Origin: Nocardioides sp. JS614
GTDB lineage: Bacteria; Actinomycetota; Actinomycetes; Propionibacteriales; Nocardioidaceae
DNA length: 64,000 nt
Reading direction: 5' to 3'
NCBI RefSeq assembly: GCF_000015265.1
Contig: NC_008699.1
Coordinates: 4,712,001-4,776,000 of the forward strand
The position numbers and the translations under genes are program-made. The notes below the pieces were generated by a model, which saw only the letters and a list, made by a program, of their open reading frames with translations, made no database searches and was not told the DNA's origin. The stretch's first letter is position 1. Each line of letters starts with the position of its first letter. This document shows, piece after piece, positions 56,856 to 64,000 of the stretch.

Positions 56856-58052
56856 TCAGTGCGCCCCCTCGAAGTCCGCGCCATCGAAGCTGGCAAGGTA
56901 GGCGGCGAACGCCTCCCGCTGCTGCTCGAGCTCCTCGGTGAGCTCTGTGTAGACGTGGTCGAAGATGCTCAGCGGCGAGGGGTCGGGCAGCGCCCGGCAG
57001 CCCTCGCGCAGTCGGACGCCGAGGTCGGCGGCCTCCTCCTGGACGCCGGCGAAGAACGCGTCGTCGGCGATGCCGTTGCGGCGCAGGTAGGCCTCGACGC
57101 GGGCGATCGGGTCCTTGAGCTTCCAGCGCTCCAGGTCGTCGGAGAGCCGGTAGCGGGTCGGGTCGTCGGTCGTGGTGTGCGCGCCCATCCGGTAGGTGTA
57201 CGCCTCCACGAACGTCGGGCCCTGGCCGTCGCGGGCCCGGTCGAGCGCCGCCTGGGTGACGGCGTACGTCGCGAGCACGTCGTTGCCGTCGACGCGCACG
57301 CCGGGGAAGCCGAAGCCGAGCGCCCGCTGGTAGAGCGGGATCCGACTCTGCCGCTCGAACGGCTCGGAGATCGCCCACTGGTTGTTCTGGCAGAAGAACA
57401 CCACCGGCGCGTTGTAGGAGGCGGCGAAGACGAACGACTCGTTGACGTCGCCCTGCGAGGACGCGCCGTCGCCGAAGTGCGCGATCACCGCGGCGTCGCG
57501 GTCGGGGTCGCCGGTGCCGACGACGCCGTCGCGCTGCATGCCCATGGCGTAGCCGGTGGCGTGCAGGGTCTGGGCGCCGATCACGATCGTGTAAAGGCCG
57601 AAGTTCTTGTCCTTCGGGTCCCACGAGCCCTGGTCGACGCCGCGGAACAGGCCGAGCAGATCCAGCGGGTCGATGCCGCGGCACCAGGCGACGCCGTGCT
57701 CGCGGTAGGTCGGGAACACGAAGTCCTGCGGGCGCAGCGCGCGGCCGGCGCCGATCTGCGCGGCCTCCTGGCCGAGCAGCTGGGCCCAGATGCCGAGCTC
57801 GCCGTGCCGCTGCAGCGCGGTCGCCTCGGTGTCGATGCGCCGGGTCAGCACCATGTCGCGGTAGAAGCCGAGGATGGTGTCGTCGCCGAGATCGAAGGAG
57901 AAGTCGGGGTGCTCGACCCGCTCTCCCTCGGGGGTGAGCAGCTGGACCAGCTCGGGTCCGCCGTCCTGCTGGGCGGGCCCGAAGACCTCGGCGAGGTCGG
58001 GGCCGAAGCCAGCCGTGTGTGCGGGGTTGCCTCCCGCTGCCTGCTGGGTCAC
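56856..58052 (-). CDS. bkdA: Branched-chain 2-oxoacid dehydrogenase E1 alpha subunit
   Basis: A 398-residue thiamine-diphosphate enzyme subunit. The cofactor motif runs from GDGASSQGDVNESF to the asparagines of FFCQNNQW near residues 190-220. The phosphorylation-loop-like YRMGAHTTTDDPTRY near 305 is typical of branched-chain E1alpha. The GTG at 58052 has GAAGGAG at good spacing. It is the first gene of the E1alpha-E1beta-E2 operon; E3 must be encoded elsewhere. The 181-base upstream region contains an AT-richer stretch (58149-58175) suited to the promoter; no regulator gene adjoins. Confidence 0.93.
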   Translation of the reverse strand: MTQQAAGGNPAHTAGFGPDLAEVFGPAQQDGGPELVQLLTPEGERVEHPDFSFDLGDDTILGFYRDMVLTRRIDTEATALQRHGELGIWAQLLGQEAAQIGAGRALRPQDFVFPTYREHGVAWCRGIDPLDLLGLFRGVDQGSWDPKDKNFGLYTIVIGAQTLHATGYAMGMQRDGVVGTGDPDRDAAVIAHFGDGASSQGDVNESFVFAASYNAPVVFFCQNNQWAISEPFERQSRIPLYQRALGFGFPGVRVDGNDVLATYAVTQAALDRARDGQGPTFVEAYTYRMGAHTTTDDPTRYRLSDDLERWKLKDPIARVEAYLRRNGIADDAFFAGVQEEAADLGVRLREGCRALPDPSPLSIFDHVYTELTEELEQQREAFAAYLASFDGADFEGAH

Positions 58053-58233
58053 GTGCGCTCCTTCGAGTCGTCGGCGGTACGGGGTCTCCGCGTGCCGATG
58101 TCAGCCGGTCCGGACGCGGGGCGCGGGGGTGGTGCGCCCTGTGACCCGGAACACAATCGTGCACGTTCAACCTACCGGTGCCATCGTCGGCGCCGCCAAT
58201 CAACCGGGGTAATCGTCGGGCGCCCGCCCGTCG

Positions 58234-59148
58234 TCAGTGGACCTCGCCGAGGTCCTCGTGCTCGCGATGGGTGACCGGCTCGACCTGGAAGGTCGAGTGC
58301 CGCACGTCGAAGTGCTCGGCCGTGCACTCGGAGAGCCGGTCCAGGACGCCGCCGACGCCGAGCTCGGCGAGCGCCTCCTCGGTGACGGTCACGTGGGCCG
58401 ACAGGCTGGGCATCCCGCTGGTGATGGTCCAGGCGTGCAGGTCGTGGACGTCGAGCACGCCGGGCATCGCGAGCAGGTGGCGGCGTACGTCGTCCAGGTC
58501 GAGGCCGCGCGGCGCGACCTCGAGCAGGATGGCGGCCGACTCGCGGAGCAGCACCAGCGAGCGCGGCAGGATCAGCGCCGCGATGACCAGGGACGCGATC
58601 GGGTCCGCCCGGTCAAGACCCCACACCCAGATCACCGCGCCGGCGAGCACCGCGAGGACCGAGCCGACCAGGTCGGCGAACACCTCGTTGGCCGCGCCGC
58701 GCAGGTTGAGCGACCCGGTCTCGGAGCGGTTGAGGATCACCAGCGACACCGCGTTCGCGACCAGGCCGACCGCCGCGAACGCGACCATCGGCCCGGCGTC
58801 CACCGACACCGGGTCGGCGAGCCGGGAGATGCCGGCCCAGGCGAGGTAGCCGCAGACCACCAGGAGCGCGAGCGCGTTCACCAGCGCGGCCAGGATCTCG
58901 GCGCGGTGCAGGCCGAACGTGGACCGCGGCCCACCGCCCCGGGACGCGACGTACGACGCCCCCAGCGCGAGCACCACGGCCGCGGCGTCGGTGGCCATGT
59001 GCCCGGCGTCCGCGAGCAGCGCGAGCGAGCCGGTGAGCAGCGCGCCCACCACCTCGACCGCCATCACGACGACGGTGACCGCGAGCACCACGCGCAGCCG
59101 GCCGCGGTCCTCCGCACGCCCGGCCGCGTGGTCGTCGTCGTGCCCCAT
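58234..59148 (-). CDS. Cation diffusion facilitator (CzcD/ZitB-like)
   Basis: A 304-residue CDF transporter with six membrane helices after a short His/Asp-rich N-terminus (MGHDDDHAAG). The helix-2 metal motif is DAGHMATDA near residue 47; the helix-5 partner reads EVFADLVGS near 155, with glutamate in place of the common histidine. The cytoplasmic C-terminal domain (about 210-304) contains HDLHAWTI and ends with further histidines. Zinc or a similar metal efflux is expected. The ATG at 59148 opens the metal-binding N-terminus. Confidence 0.88.
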   Translation of the reverse strand: MGHDDDHAAGRAEDRGRLRVVLAVTVVVMAVEVVGALLTGSLALLADAGHMATDAAAVVLALGASYVASRGGGPRSTFGLHRAEILAALVNALALLVVCGYLAWAGISRLADPVSVDAGPMVAFAAVGLVANAVSLVILNRSETGSLNLRGAANEVFADLVGSVLAVLAGAVIWVWGLDRADPIASLVIAALILPRSLVLLRESAAILLEVAPRGLDLDDVRRHLLAMPGVLDVHDLHAWTITSGMPSLSAHVTVTEEALAELGVGGVLDRLSECTAEHFDVRHSTFQVEPVTHREHEDLGEVH

Positions 59149-59245
59149 GGCCGCATTGTGCCAACTCCGCAGATTCTCGTGCGCGGCGCCGATGCCCAGG
59201 TGATCCTGTCGCGGCACGGCAGGCACGAGACGTTTGGTGGGACGC

Positions 59246-60271
59246 ATGGGGTGGGGAAGACGGGCGGCTGCGGCCGCCCTGACGATGGTGCTGGCCGCGC
59301 TGCTGACGACGGCGCTGACGGTCGAGCTGATGCCGGACGCGTCGGCGGTGCGGCTCCGGCCGCCGGCGCAGCGGGTGACGCCGGTGCTGCACCGGGAGGG
59401 GTTCGCGGACCCATCGGTGGTCTCGATCGCGGGCGGCTACCTGGCGATCTCGACCGGGTTCCGGGCGCCGCGGGCGGTGTCCAGCTCGCCGCGCGGTCCG
59501 TGGCACCCGGTGAGCCGGGCGCTGCCGAAGAAGCTGCCGCACTGGGTGCGCTCACCGCAGATCTGGGCCTCCGAGCTGGTTCGCTCGCGCACCGGCTGGC
59601 TGCTCTACTACTCGGCCGTCGCGCACGGCAAGACCCGCCGCTGCATCGGGGTCGCGACCGCGCGGCACCCCCTCGATGCGTTCCGACCGGTCGGCCGCCG
59701 GCCCCTGGTGTGCCCCCAGCGCGGGGCCATCGACCCGTCCGGGTTCGTGCGCAGCAACGGCGGTCGCTACCTGCTGTTCAAGACCCAGGGCAACCCGACG
59801 TCGATCCGGCTGCTCCGACTCACCCGCGACGGCCGACACCGCGGCCACCGCGCCCACTCGCGGGTGCTGCTGCGCAGCCAGCACACCATCGAGAACCCGG
59901 TCCTGGTCCGGCGCAAGCGGCACCTGGTGCTGTTCACCTCCGAGGGCTACTTCGGCAGCTGCGGCTACGAGACCACCTGGCGTCGCTCGAAGAACCTGTT
60001 CCGCTGGGGCCGGTCCGAGCCGCACCCGCTGCTGCGGCGTACCAACACCCGGATCTGCGGGCCCGGCGGTGCCGACGTCCTCACCGCCGGCCGCAAGAAC
60101 CCGGTCCTGTACTTCCACGGCTGGACCTGCGGCAAGGGCCGCCGGCCGTGCCCACCGCGGTTCGTCCTCGGTCGGGCCGAGCGGCCCTATGCCCGTCGGG
60201 TCATGTACGCCGCACACCTGCGCTGGAAGCACGGCACCCCGCGCGTCCACGGCTTCATCCGGAGGCACTGA
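59246..60271 (+). CDS. Secreted GH43-like beta-propeller glycosidase, putative
   Basis: A 341-residue protein with an N-terminal signal (about residues 1-35) and a strongly basic mature part. The propeller pattern and three acidic sites fit glycoside hydrolase family 43: FADPSVVS near 53 (base), GAIDPSGFV near 165, and the glutamate of HTIENPVLV near 214 (acid). Cysteine pairs suggest disulfides. GH43 enzymes act on arabinan or xylan, but the very basic charge might indicate binding to acidic wall polymers. It ends 9 bases before an 88-bp repeat. An in-frame GTG at 59234 is an alternative start. Confidence 0.7.
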   Translation: MGWGRRAAAAALTMVLAALLTTALTVELMPDASAVRLRPPAQRVTPVLHREGFADPSVVSIAGGYLAISTGFRAPRAVSSSPRGPWHPVSRALPKKLPHWVRSPQIWASELVRSRTGWLLYYSAVAHGKTRRCIGVATARHPLDAFRPVGRRPLVCPQRGAIDPSGFVRSNGGRYLLFKTQGNPTSIRLLRLTRDGRHRGHRAHSRVLLRSQHTIENPVLVRRKRHLVLFTSEGYFGSCGYETTWRRSKNLFRWGRSEPHPLLRRTNTRICGPGGADVLTAGRKNPVLYFHGWTCGKGRRPCPPRFVLGRAERPYARRVMYAAHLRWKHGTPRVHGFIRRH

Positions 60272-60280
60272 GGGCAGGTC

Positions 60281-60368
60281 GGTTTCCCCGGTGAACCGGG
60301 GAAACCGGAACTTCCCGGCCGAAACTTCGGTCCAACAGTTCCAACTTCCCCGGTGAACCGGGGAAACC
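60281..60368. repeat. 88-bp three-hairpin repeat, copy 4
   Basis: Between convergent stops of the GH43-like and GST-like genes (9 and 15 bases away). Orientation matches copy 1. Both terminal hairpins read CCCCGGTGAACCGGGG; the middle hairpin carries changes relative to copy 1, with the central CCGAAACTTCGG stem kept. Confidence 0.85.
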
Positions 60369-60383
60369 GCCGCCGGCGCTACC

Positions 60384-61358
60384 TCAGAGCCGGTCGCGGC
60401 CGTGGGGGGTCAGCCAGACCGACGGATCCGGGCCCTTCGGCACGACCTTCGACGGATTGATGTCCTCGTGCACCACGTAGTAGTGCGCCTTGATCTGGTC
60501 GAAGTCGGTGTTCTCGCCGAACGCGGGGGTCTGGTAGAGGTCGCGGGCGTAGGCCCACAGGACCGGCATCTCGGCGAGCTTGTTGCGGTTGCACTTGAAG
60601 TGCCCGTGATAGACGGCGTCGAAGCGGGCCAGCGTGGTGAACAGGCGTACGTCGGCCTCGGTGAGCCGGTCGCCCATCAGGTAGCGCCGGTCCGCGAGTC
60701 GCTCCTCGAGCCAGTCCAGCGCCGTCCACAGCCGATCGTAGGCCGCATCGTAGGCCTCCTGGGTGCCGGCGAACCCGCACCGGTACACGCCGTTGTTGAC
60801 CTCGGTGAAGATCCGCTGCATCACCTGGTCCATCTCCTCGCGGAGGTCGTCGGGCCACAGGTCGGGTGCGTCCGGGCGGTGGTGGTCGCGCCACTCGAAG
60901 AACAGGTCGTGGGTGATCCAGGGGAAGTCGTTGGTGACGACCGCACCCGTCGGCACGTCCACGACGGCGGGCACGGTGATGCCGCGCGGGTAGTCGGGGT
61001 AGCGCGCGAAGTAGGCCTCCTGGAGCCGCTCGATGCCGAGCACCGGGTCGCGGCCGCCGGGGTCGAGATCGAAGGTCCAGCTGCGCTCGTCGTGGGTCGG
61101 CCCGCACAGACCCATCGAGATCACGTCCTCGAGCCCCAGCAGCTGGCGCACGATGATCGACCGGGTCGCCCACGGGCAGGCCTTGGCCGCCACCAGCCGG
61201 TAGCGCCCCGGCTCGACCGGCCACAGCCCGCCCTGCACGGGGCCGTGCTCGGGCCGGCGCCCGTCCTTGGTGATCCGGTCGGGGATGTAGGTCATGTCCC
61301 GGTCGAAGTCGCCGGACGTGAGGTACCTGCCCCTGCCGGTGCGCGAGTCGTCGCCCAT
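60384..61358 (-). CDS. Glutathionyl-hydroquinone reductase-like (Xi-class GST) protein
   Basis: A 324-residue protein of the YqjG/ECM4 group. The catalytic cysteine is in AAKACPWATRS near residue 61, and the C-terminal helical domain carries LTEADVRLFTTLARFDAVYHGHFKCN near 237. In other bacteria the family reduces glutathionyl-hydroquinones. Actinobacteria usually use mycothiol rather than glutathione, so the thiol partner here may differ. The ATG at 61358 has both GGAGGG and a -10 box close upstream. Confidence 0.88.
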   Translation of the reverse strand: MGDDSRTGRGRYLTSGDFDRDMTYIPDRITKDGRRPEHGPVQGGLWPVEPGRYRLVAAKACPWATRSIIVRQLLGLEDVISMGLCGPTHDERSWTFDLDPGGRDPVLGIERLQEAYFARYPDYPRGITVPAVVDVPTGAVVTNDFPWITHDLFFEWRDHHRPDAPDLWPDDLREEMDQVMQRIFTEVNNGVYRCGFAGTQEAYDAAYDRLWTALDWLEERLADRRYLMGDRLTEADVRLFTTLARFDAVYHGHFKCNRNKLAEMPVLWAYARDLYQTPAFGENTDFDQIKAHYYVVHEDINPSKVVPKGPDPSVWLTPHGRDRL

Positions 61359-61364
61359 CCCTCC

Positions 61365-61370
61365 ACCTTA
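61365..61370 (-). promoter_or_regulatory. -10 box (TAAGGT), leaderless or very short leader
   Basis: On the minus strand TAAGGT is followed by 6 bases and the ATG at 61358. Confidence 0.55.
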
Positions 61371-61408
61371 GGTGAGCCTTCAACTACGGGTGGACGCGCG
61401 CGGCCCGC

Positions 61409-62575
61409 TCACAGCAGGTGCCGGTCCTGCTTGGCGCGCAGCACCCGCAGCACCGCCGCGTCGACCTTGGCGCGGAACCGCTCGCTGGTCCGGGCGCGCT
61501 CGAGGACCGCGCGGTACATCTCCCCCACCGGGTCGGCATCGACGCTGAGCACGATGTCGCCACCCGCGCCGATGAACCGCAGTGCCCGGCCGGCCGGGCT
61601 GAAGCCCGCGACCTGCCGGGCCCGGGCCAGGTCGTCGGAGATGACCACGCCGCGGAACCCGAGGTCGCCGCGCAGCATGGTGCCGACCACGAACGGTGAG
61701 AACGCCGCGGGGTTCCGCGGGTCGAGGTGCTCGTAGTACGCCGTCGACATCATCACGATCGGGACGCCCGCGTCGATCGCCGCCCCGAACGGCCGCAGGT
61801 AGGCGTCGTGCCGGGTCGTGACCCGGTCGGTGACGCCGGCGTGGGTGTCGGGGTTCGCGTGGACCCGGCCCAGGCCGGGGAAGTGCTTCGCCGTCGGTAC
61901 GACGCCGCCGTCGGCCATGCCGTTGAGGAACGCCACCCCGTGCCGGGCGACGACCTTGGTCGTGAAGCCGAACTCGCGGTCGTAGCGGCCGATCGGCGGG
62001 TTGTGCCGAGCCGCCCGCCGGCTGGGAACGGTGTCCATCACCGGCGCCAGGTCGAGGTTCACGCCGGCCCGGCGCAGCTGCCCGGCCCACAACTTCGCGG
62101 CGCCACGCAGCCGGCGCGGCTGCCAGGTGCCCTGCTCCAGGGCCGAGGGGATGTCGGAGAAGCCGGGCCCCTGCAACACCCGGACCTGGCCGCCCTCCTG
62201 GTCGGTCGCGACGAAGAGCCGGACGCCGGCGGTCGACCTCCCGTCGACCTCGCCGCGCATCGCCCGGGACACCCGGGCCGGCGCGCGGACCCCGTCATAG
62301 CTGCGGCCGGTCAGCATCACGTTGCCGACGTGGAAGCGATGGATCTGGGCGCGGGTACGGCGGTCGACCCGGTCCGCGGGGGTGCCGACCATGAACAGCT
62401 GCCCGACCCGCTGGGCCAGGCTCATCTCCCGATACACCGACGCCGCCGTCCGGGTCTCCTGGTGCCGGCCGCTCACCGCAGGCGCGTGCGCGGACCCGCT
62501 GGCGGGCGCCAGCAGCCCGGCCCCCAGGGCAGCGGCCGCGACCGCGACCAGGACGGGACGAGGCGACGACGACAT
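61409..62575 (-). CDS. Secreted GH3 beta-N-acetylhexosaminidase-like protein
   Basis: A 388-residue protein with a Sec signal peptide (residues about 1-29, ending near GSAHA) and a single GH3 N-terminal domain. It has VATDQEGGQV near 123, AKHFPGLGRVHANPDTH near 230 with the Asp-His dyad of the NagZ group, and VISDDLARA near 313 holding the nucleophile aspartate. It is likely exported and may trim GlcNAc from peptidoglycan or chitin outside the cell, in contrast to the cytosolic GH3 at 30716-32122. The start is ATG at 62575. Confidence 0.88.
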   Translation of the reverse strand: MSSSPRPVLVAVAAAALGAGLLAPASGSAHAPAVSGRHQETRTAASVYREMSLAQRVGQLFMVGTPADRVDRRTRAQIHRFHVGNVMLTGRSYDGVRAPARVSRAMRGEVDGRSTAGVRLFVATDQEGGQVRVLQGPGFSDIPSALEQGTWQPRRLRGAAKLWAGQLRRAGVNLDLAPVMDTVPSRRAARHNPPIGRYDREFGFTTKVVARHGVAFLNGMADGGVVPTAKHFPGLGRVHANPDTHAGVTDRVTTRHDAYLRPFGAAIDAGVPIVMMSTAYYEHLDPRNPAAFSPFVVGTMLRGDLGFRGVVISDDLARARQVAGFSPAGRALRFIGAGGDIVLSVDADPVGEMYRAVLERARTSERFRAKVDAAVLRVLRAKQDRHLL

Positions 62576-62583
62576 GCGTCGGC

Positions 62584-62589
62584 ACGCTA
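62584..62589 (-). promoter_or_regulatory. -10 box (TAGCGT), short spacing to start
   Basis: On the minus strand TAGCGT is followed by 8 bases and the ATG at 62575. Confidence 0.5.
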
Positions 62590-62594
62590 CCGCG

Positions 62595-63665
62595 TCAGCG
62601 GCTGAAGGCTGCGGCCACCTGAAGCAGCCGGCCGTTGGCCTCGGTCTCCCCGATCGAGACCCGGGCGCCCTCCCCGGCGAACGGCCGGACCACGATCCCG
62701 GCCTCGTCCGCGGCCGCGGCGAAGTCGGCGGTCCGCTCGCCGAGCTCGAACCACACGAAGTTGCCCTGGGCGGCCGGGACGTCCCACCCCGCCTCGGCCA
62801 GGCCCGCGACGACGCGGGCCCGCTCGACGACCAGCGCCTCGACCCGCTCGAGCAGCTCGGCCTGGCGCTCGAGCGACGCGATGGCCGCGGCCTGGGCGAC
62901 GGTCGAGACCCCGAACGGCAGCGACACGGCGCGCAGCGCGGCCGCGATCGGGGCAGGCGCGACGGCGTACCCGACCCGGAAGCCCGCCAGCCCGTAGGCC
63001 TTGGAGAAGGTGCGGGTGAGCACGACGTTCTCCCGGGCGCGGTACGTCGCGAGACCGTCGACCGGATCGGCCATCCGCACGAACTCCAGGTAGGCCTCGT
63101 CCACGACGACGAGCACGTGCGGCGGCACCTTCTCGAGGAAGTCGTCCAGCTCGGCCTGGGTGACCGCCGGGCCGGTCGGGTTGTTGGGGGTGCAGACCAG
63201 CACCACCTTGGTGCGGTCGGTGACGGCGGCCGCCATCGCGTCCAGGTCGTGCCGGCCGTCGGCGAGCACCGGGACCTTGACTGCGGTCGCGGCCGCGGCC
63301 GTCACCGCGATCGGGTACGCCTCGAACGAGCGCCAGGCGAACACGACCTCGTCGCCGGGCTCGCAGAACGCCTGCACCAGCTGGTAGATCAGCCCGACCG
63401 ACCCGGTGGCCACCGAGAGGTGGTCGGACGGCACCGCGAACTTCTCCGACAGGGCGGCGTAGAGCGCGGCGCTGCCCATGTCGGGGTACCGGTTCATGGC
63501 GGCGACGCCCGCCTGGACGGCCTCGATGACGCCGGGCAGCGGCGGGTAGGGGTTCTCGTTCGAGGAGAGCTTGTACGACGTCATCCCGGGTCGGACCGTC
63601 GGCGGCTTCCCGGCGACGTACGGCGGGATCGCAGCGACCGTGCGCCGGGGCTGGGGGCTGGTCAT
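62595..63665 (-). CDS. Histidinol-phosphate/aromatic aminotransferase (HisC/Pat family)
   Basis: A 356-residue fold-type I PLP aminotransferase. SSNENPYPPLPG near residue 34, CTPNNPTGP near 157, the aspartate of VVDEAYLEF near 188, and the PLP lysine in TFSKAYGLAGFRVGY near 218 are in place. HisC and the phenylalanine aminotransferase Pat are close relatives in actinobacteria. With no his genes nearby, the Pat/HisC2 branch is more likely than the biosynthetic HisC. The ATG at 63665 follows a -10 box that overlaps the VanZ-like stop codon. Confidence 0.9.
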   Translation of the reverse strand: MTSPQPRRTVAAIPPYVAGKPPTVRPGMTSYKLSSNENPYPPLPGVIEAVQAGVAAMNRYPDMGSAALYAALSEKFAVPSDHLSVATGSVGLIYQLVQAFCEPGDEVVFAWRSFEAYPIAVTAAAATAVKVPVLADGRHDLDAMAAAVTDRTKVVLVCTPNNPTGPAVTQAELDDFLEKVPPHVLVVVDEAYLEFVRMADPVDGLATYRARENVVLTRTFSKAYGLAGFRVGYAVAPAPIAAALRAVSLPFGVSTVAQAAAIASLERQAELLERVEALVVERARVVAGLAEAGWDVPAAQGNFVWFELGERTADFAAAADEAGIVVRPFAGEGARVSIGETEANGRLLQVAAAFSR

Positions 63666-63671
63666 GGGCTC

Positions 63672-63677
63672 ACCCTA
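63672..63677 (-). promoter_or_regulatory. -10 box (TAGGGT), leaderless start
   Basis: On the minus strand TAGGGT is followed by 6 bases and the ATG at 63665. It overlaps the stop codon of the upstream gene. Confidence 0.55.
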
Positions 63678-64000
63678 GTGACGCACTTCTCGGGCCGCGG
63701 GTCGATGGGGACGCCGCCGCCAGGGCCGCAGCAGCACCGCCAGCACGATCCCGATCCCGACCCCGACCACCGCGCCGGTGACGTTGTCGACCACGTCGGT
63801 CACGTCGCAGGCCCGGTCCAGCCGGGCCAGCGCGAGCTGGGTGCCCTCGATCGCCGCCGAGTAGCTGGCCAGCAGGGCCAGTCCGGCCGGCACCAGCACC
63901 CAGGCGGCCCGCCACCGGGCGGCCGCGAAGACGAGCAGGGCACCGGGCGGCACGAAGACGACGGTGTTGAGCAGCCGCTGCCCCCCGGAGAAGATCCAGA
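63675..64000 (-). CDS. VanZ-family membrane protein, 5' end outside the window
   Basis: The frame is open to the window edge, giving the last 108 or so residues. The segment RLLNTVVFVPPGALLVFAA and the following helices with SAAIEGTQLAL and RACDVTDVVDNVTGAVVG are typical of VanZ-like proteins, which have four to five membrane helices and an unclear role, in some cases teicoplanin resistance. It ends 9 bases before the aminotransferase start. Confidence 0.8.
   Translation of the reverse strand, partial: WIFSGGQRLLNTVVFVPPGALLVFAAARWRAAWVLVPAGLALLASYSAAIEGTQLALARLDRACDVTDVVDNVTGAVVGVGIGIVLAVLLRPWRRRPHRPAAREVRH

Noticed and set aside
24253..60368. 88-bp repeats as insertion-sequence ends
   Set aside because: No transposase or target duplication lies near any copy, and the copies do not pair as boundaries of a segment carrying mobility genes.
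1..64000. tRNA, rRNA, riboswitch or phage genes
   Set aside because: I looked for conserved tRNA arms, rRNA stretches, known riboswitch cores, integrases and capsid-type proteins and saw none I could support.

Overview
The window is high-GC DNA with dense, mostly unidirectional gene blocks, many GTG starts and many apparently leaderless genes. Several gene sets have close counterparts in mycobacteria: an Rv0081-Rv0087-like locus, a DesA3/Rv3230c-like desaturase pair, AccD3 and a BkdABC-type complex. I infer a chromosomal segment of an actinobacterium, most likely a Nocardioides-like member of the Propionibacteriales. The taxon is inference; I saw no rRNA, tRNA, plasmid or phage genes.

Layout. 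0-5 kb: the end of a molybdenum hydroxylase operon (2Fe-2S subunit, molybdopterin subunit, AhpD-like protein), a quinone-oxidoreductase-like protein, a DUF2200 protein and a RibD-like reductase. 5-6.4 kb: an MFS transporter. 6.4-16 kb: a minus-strand six-gene membrane-bound hydrogenase/complex-I-like operon led by an ArsR-type regulator, with a divergent GTP-type PEP carboxykinase. This block is bracketed by two copies of the 3' end of an aldehyde dehydrogenase gene. 16-24 kb: an unassigned catabolic locus (aldehyde dehydrogenase, M24 hydrolase-like protein, beta-hydroxyacid dehydrogenase, alpha/beta hydrolase) facing a cytosolic binding-protein-like gene, an MFS transporter and a LacI regulator. 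The divergent promoter region carries two matching operator-like sites. 24-28 kb: acyl desaturase, its ferredoxin reductase and a PucR-type regulator. 28-33.6 kb: an N-acetylglucosamine operon (ROK repressor, GH3 hexosaminidase, ROK kinase, NagA, NagB) whose ABC transporter has been deleted, leaving a scar. 33.8-40.6 kb: two transporters, a GDSL lipoprotein, an amidohydrolase and PaaN. 40.7-47.6 kb: TerD, a Ser/Thr kinase, an ABC exporter, a sigma factor and an M1 peptidase lipoprotein. 47.6-54.4 kb: epimerase, AccD3-like carboxyltransferase, SDR, patatin, DUF2804 and M20 peptidase. 54.4-58 kb: branched-chain 2-oxoacid dehydrogenase E2-E1beta-E1alpha. 58-64 kb: zinc-type CDF transporter, GH43-like secreted protein, GST-like reductase, secreted GH3, HisC-type aminotransferase and a partial VanZ.

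Cross-cutting features. Four copies of an 88-bp three-hairpin repeat and two copies of a 46-bp palindrome sit between gene ends. Fifteen genes start 6-8 nt after a TANNNT -10 box, consistent with leaderless transcription. Five 24-bp tandem units, each starting with ATG and containing a small hairpin, form the start region of the M1 peptidase gene. There is no gene-free stretch above 300 bases.
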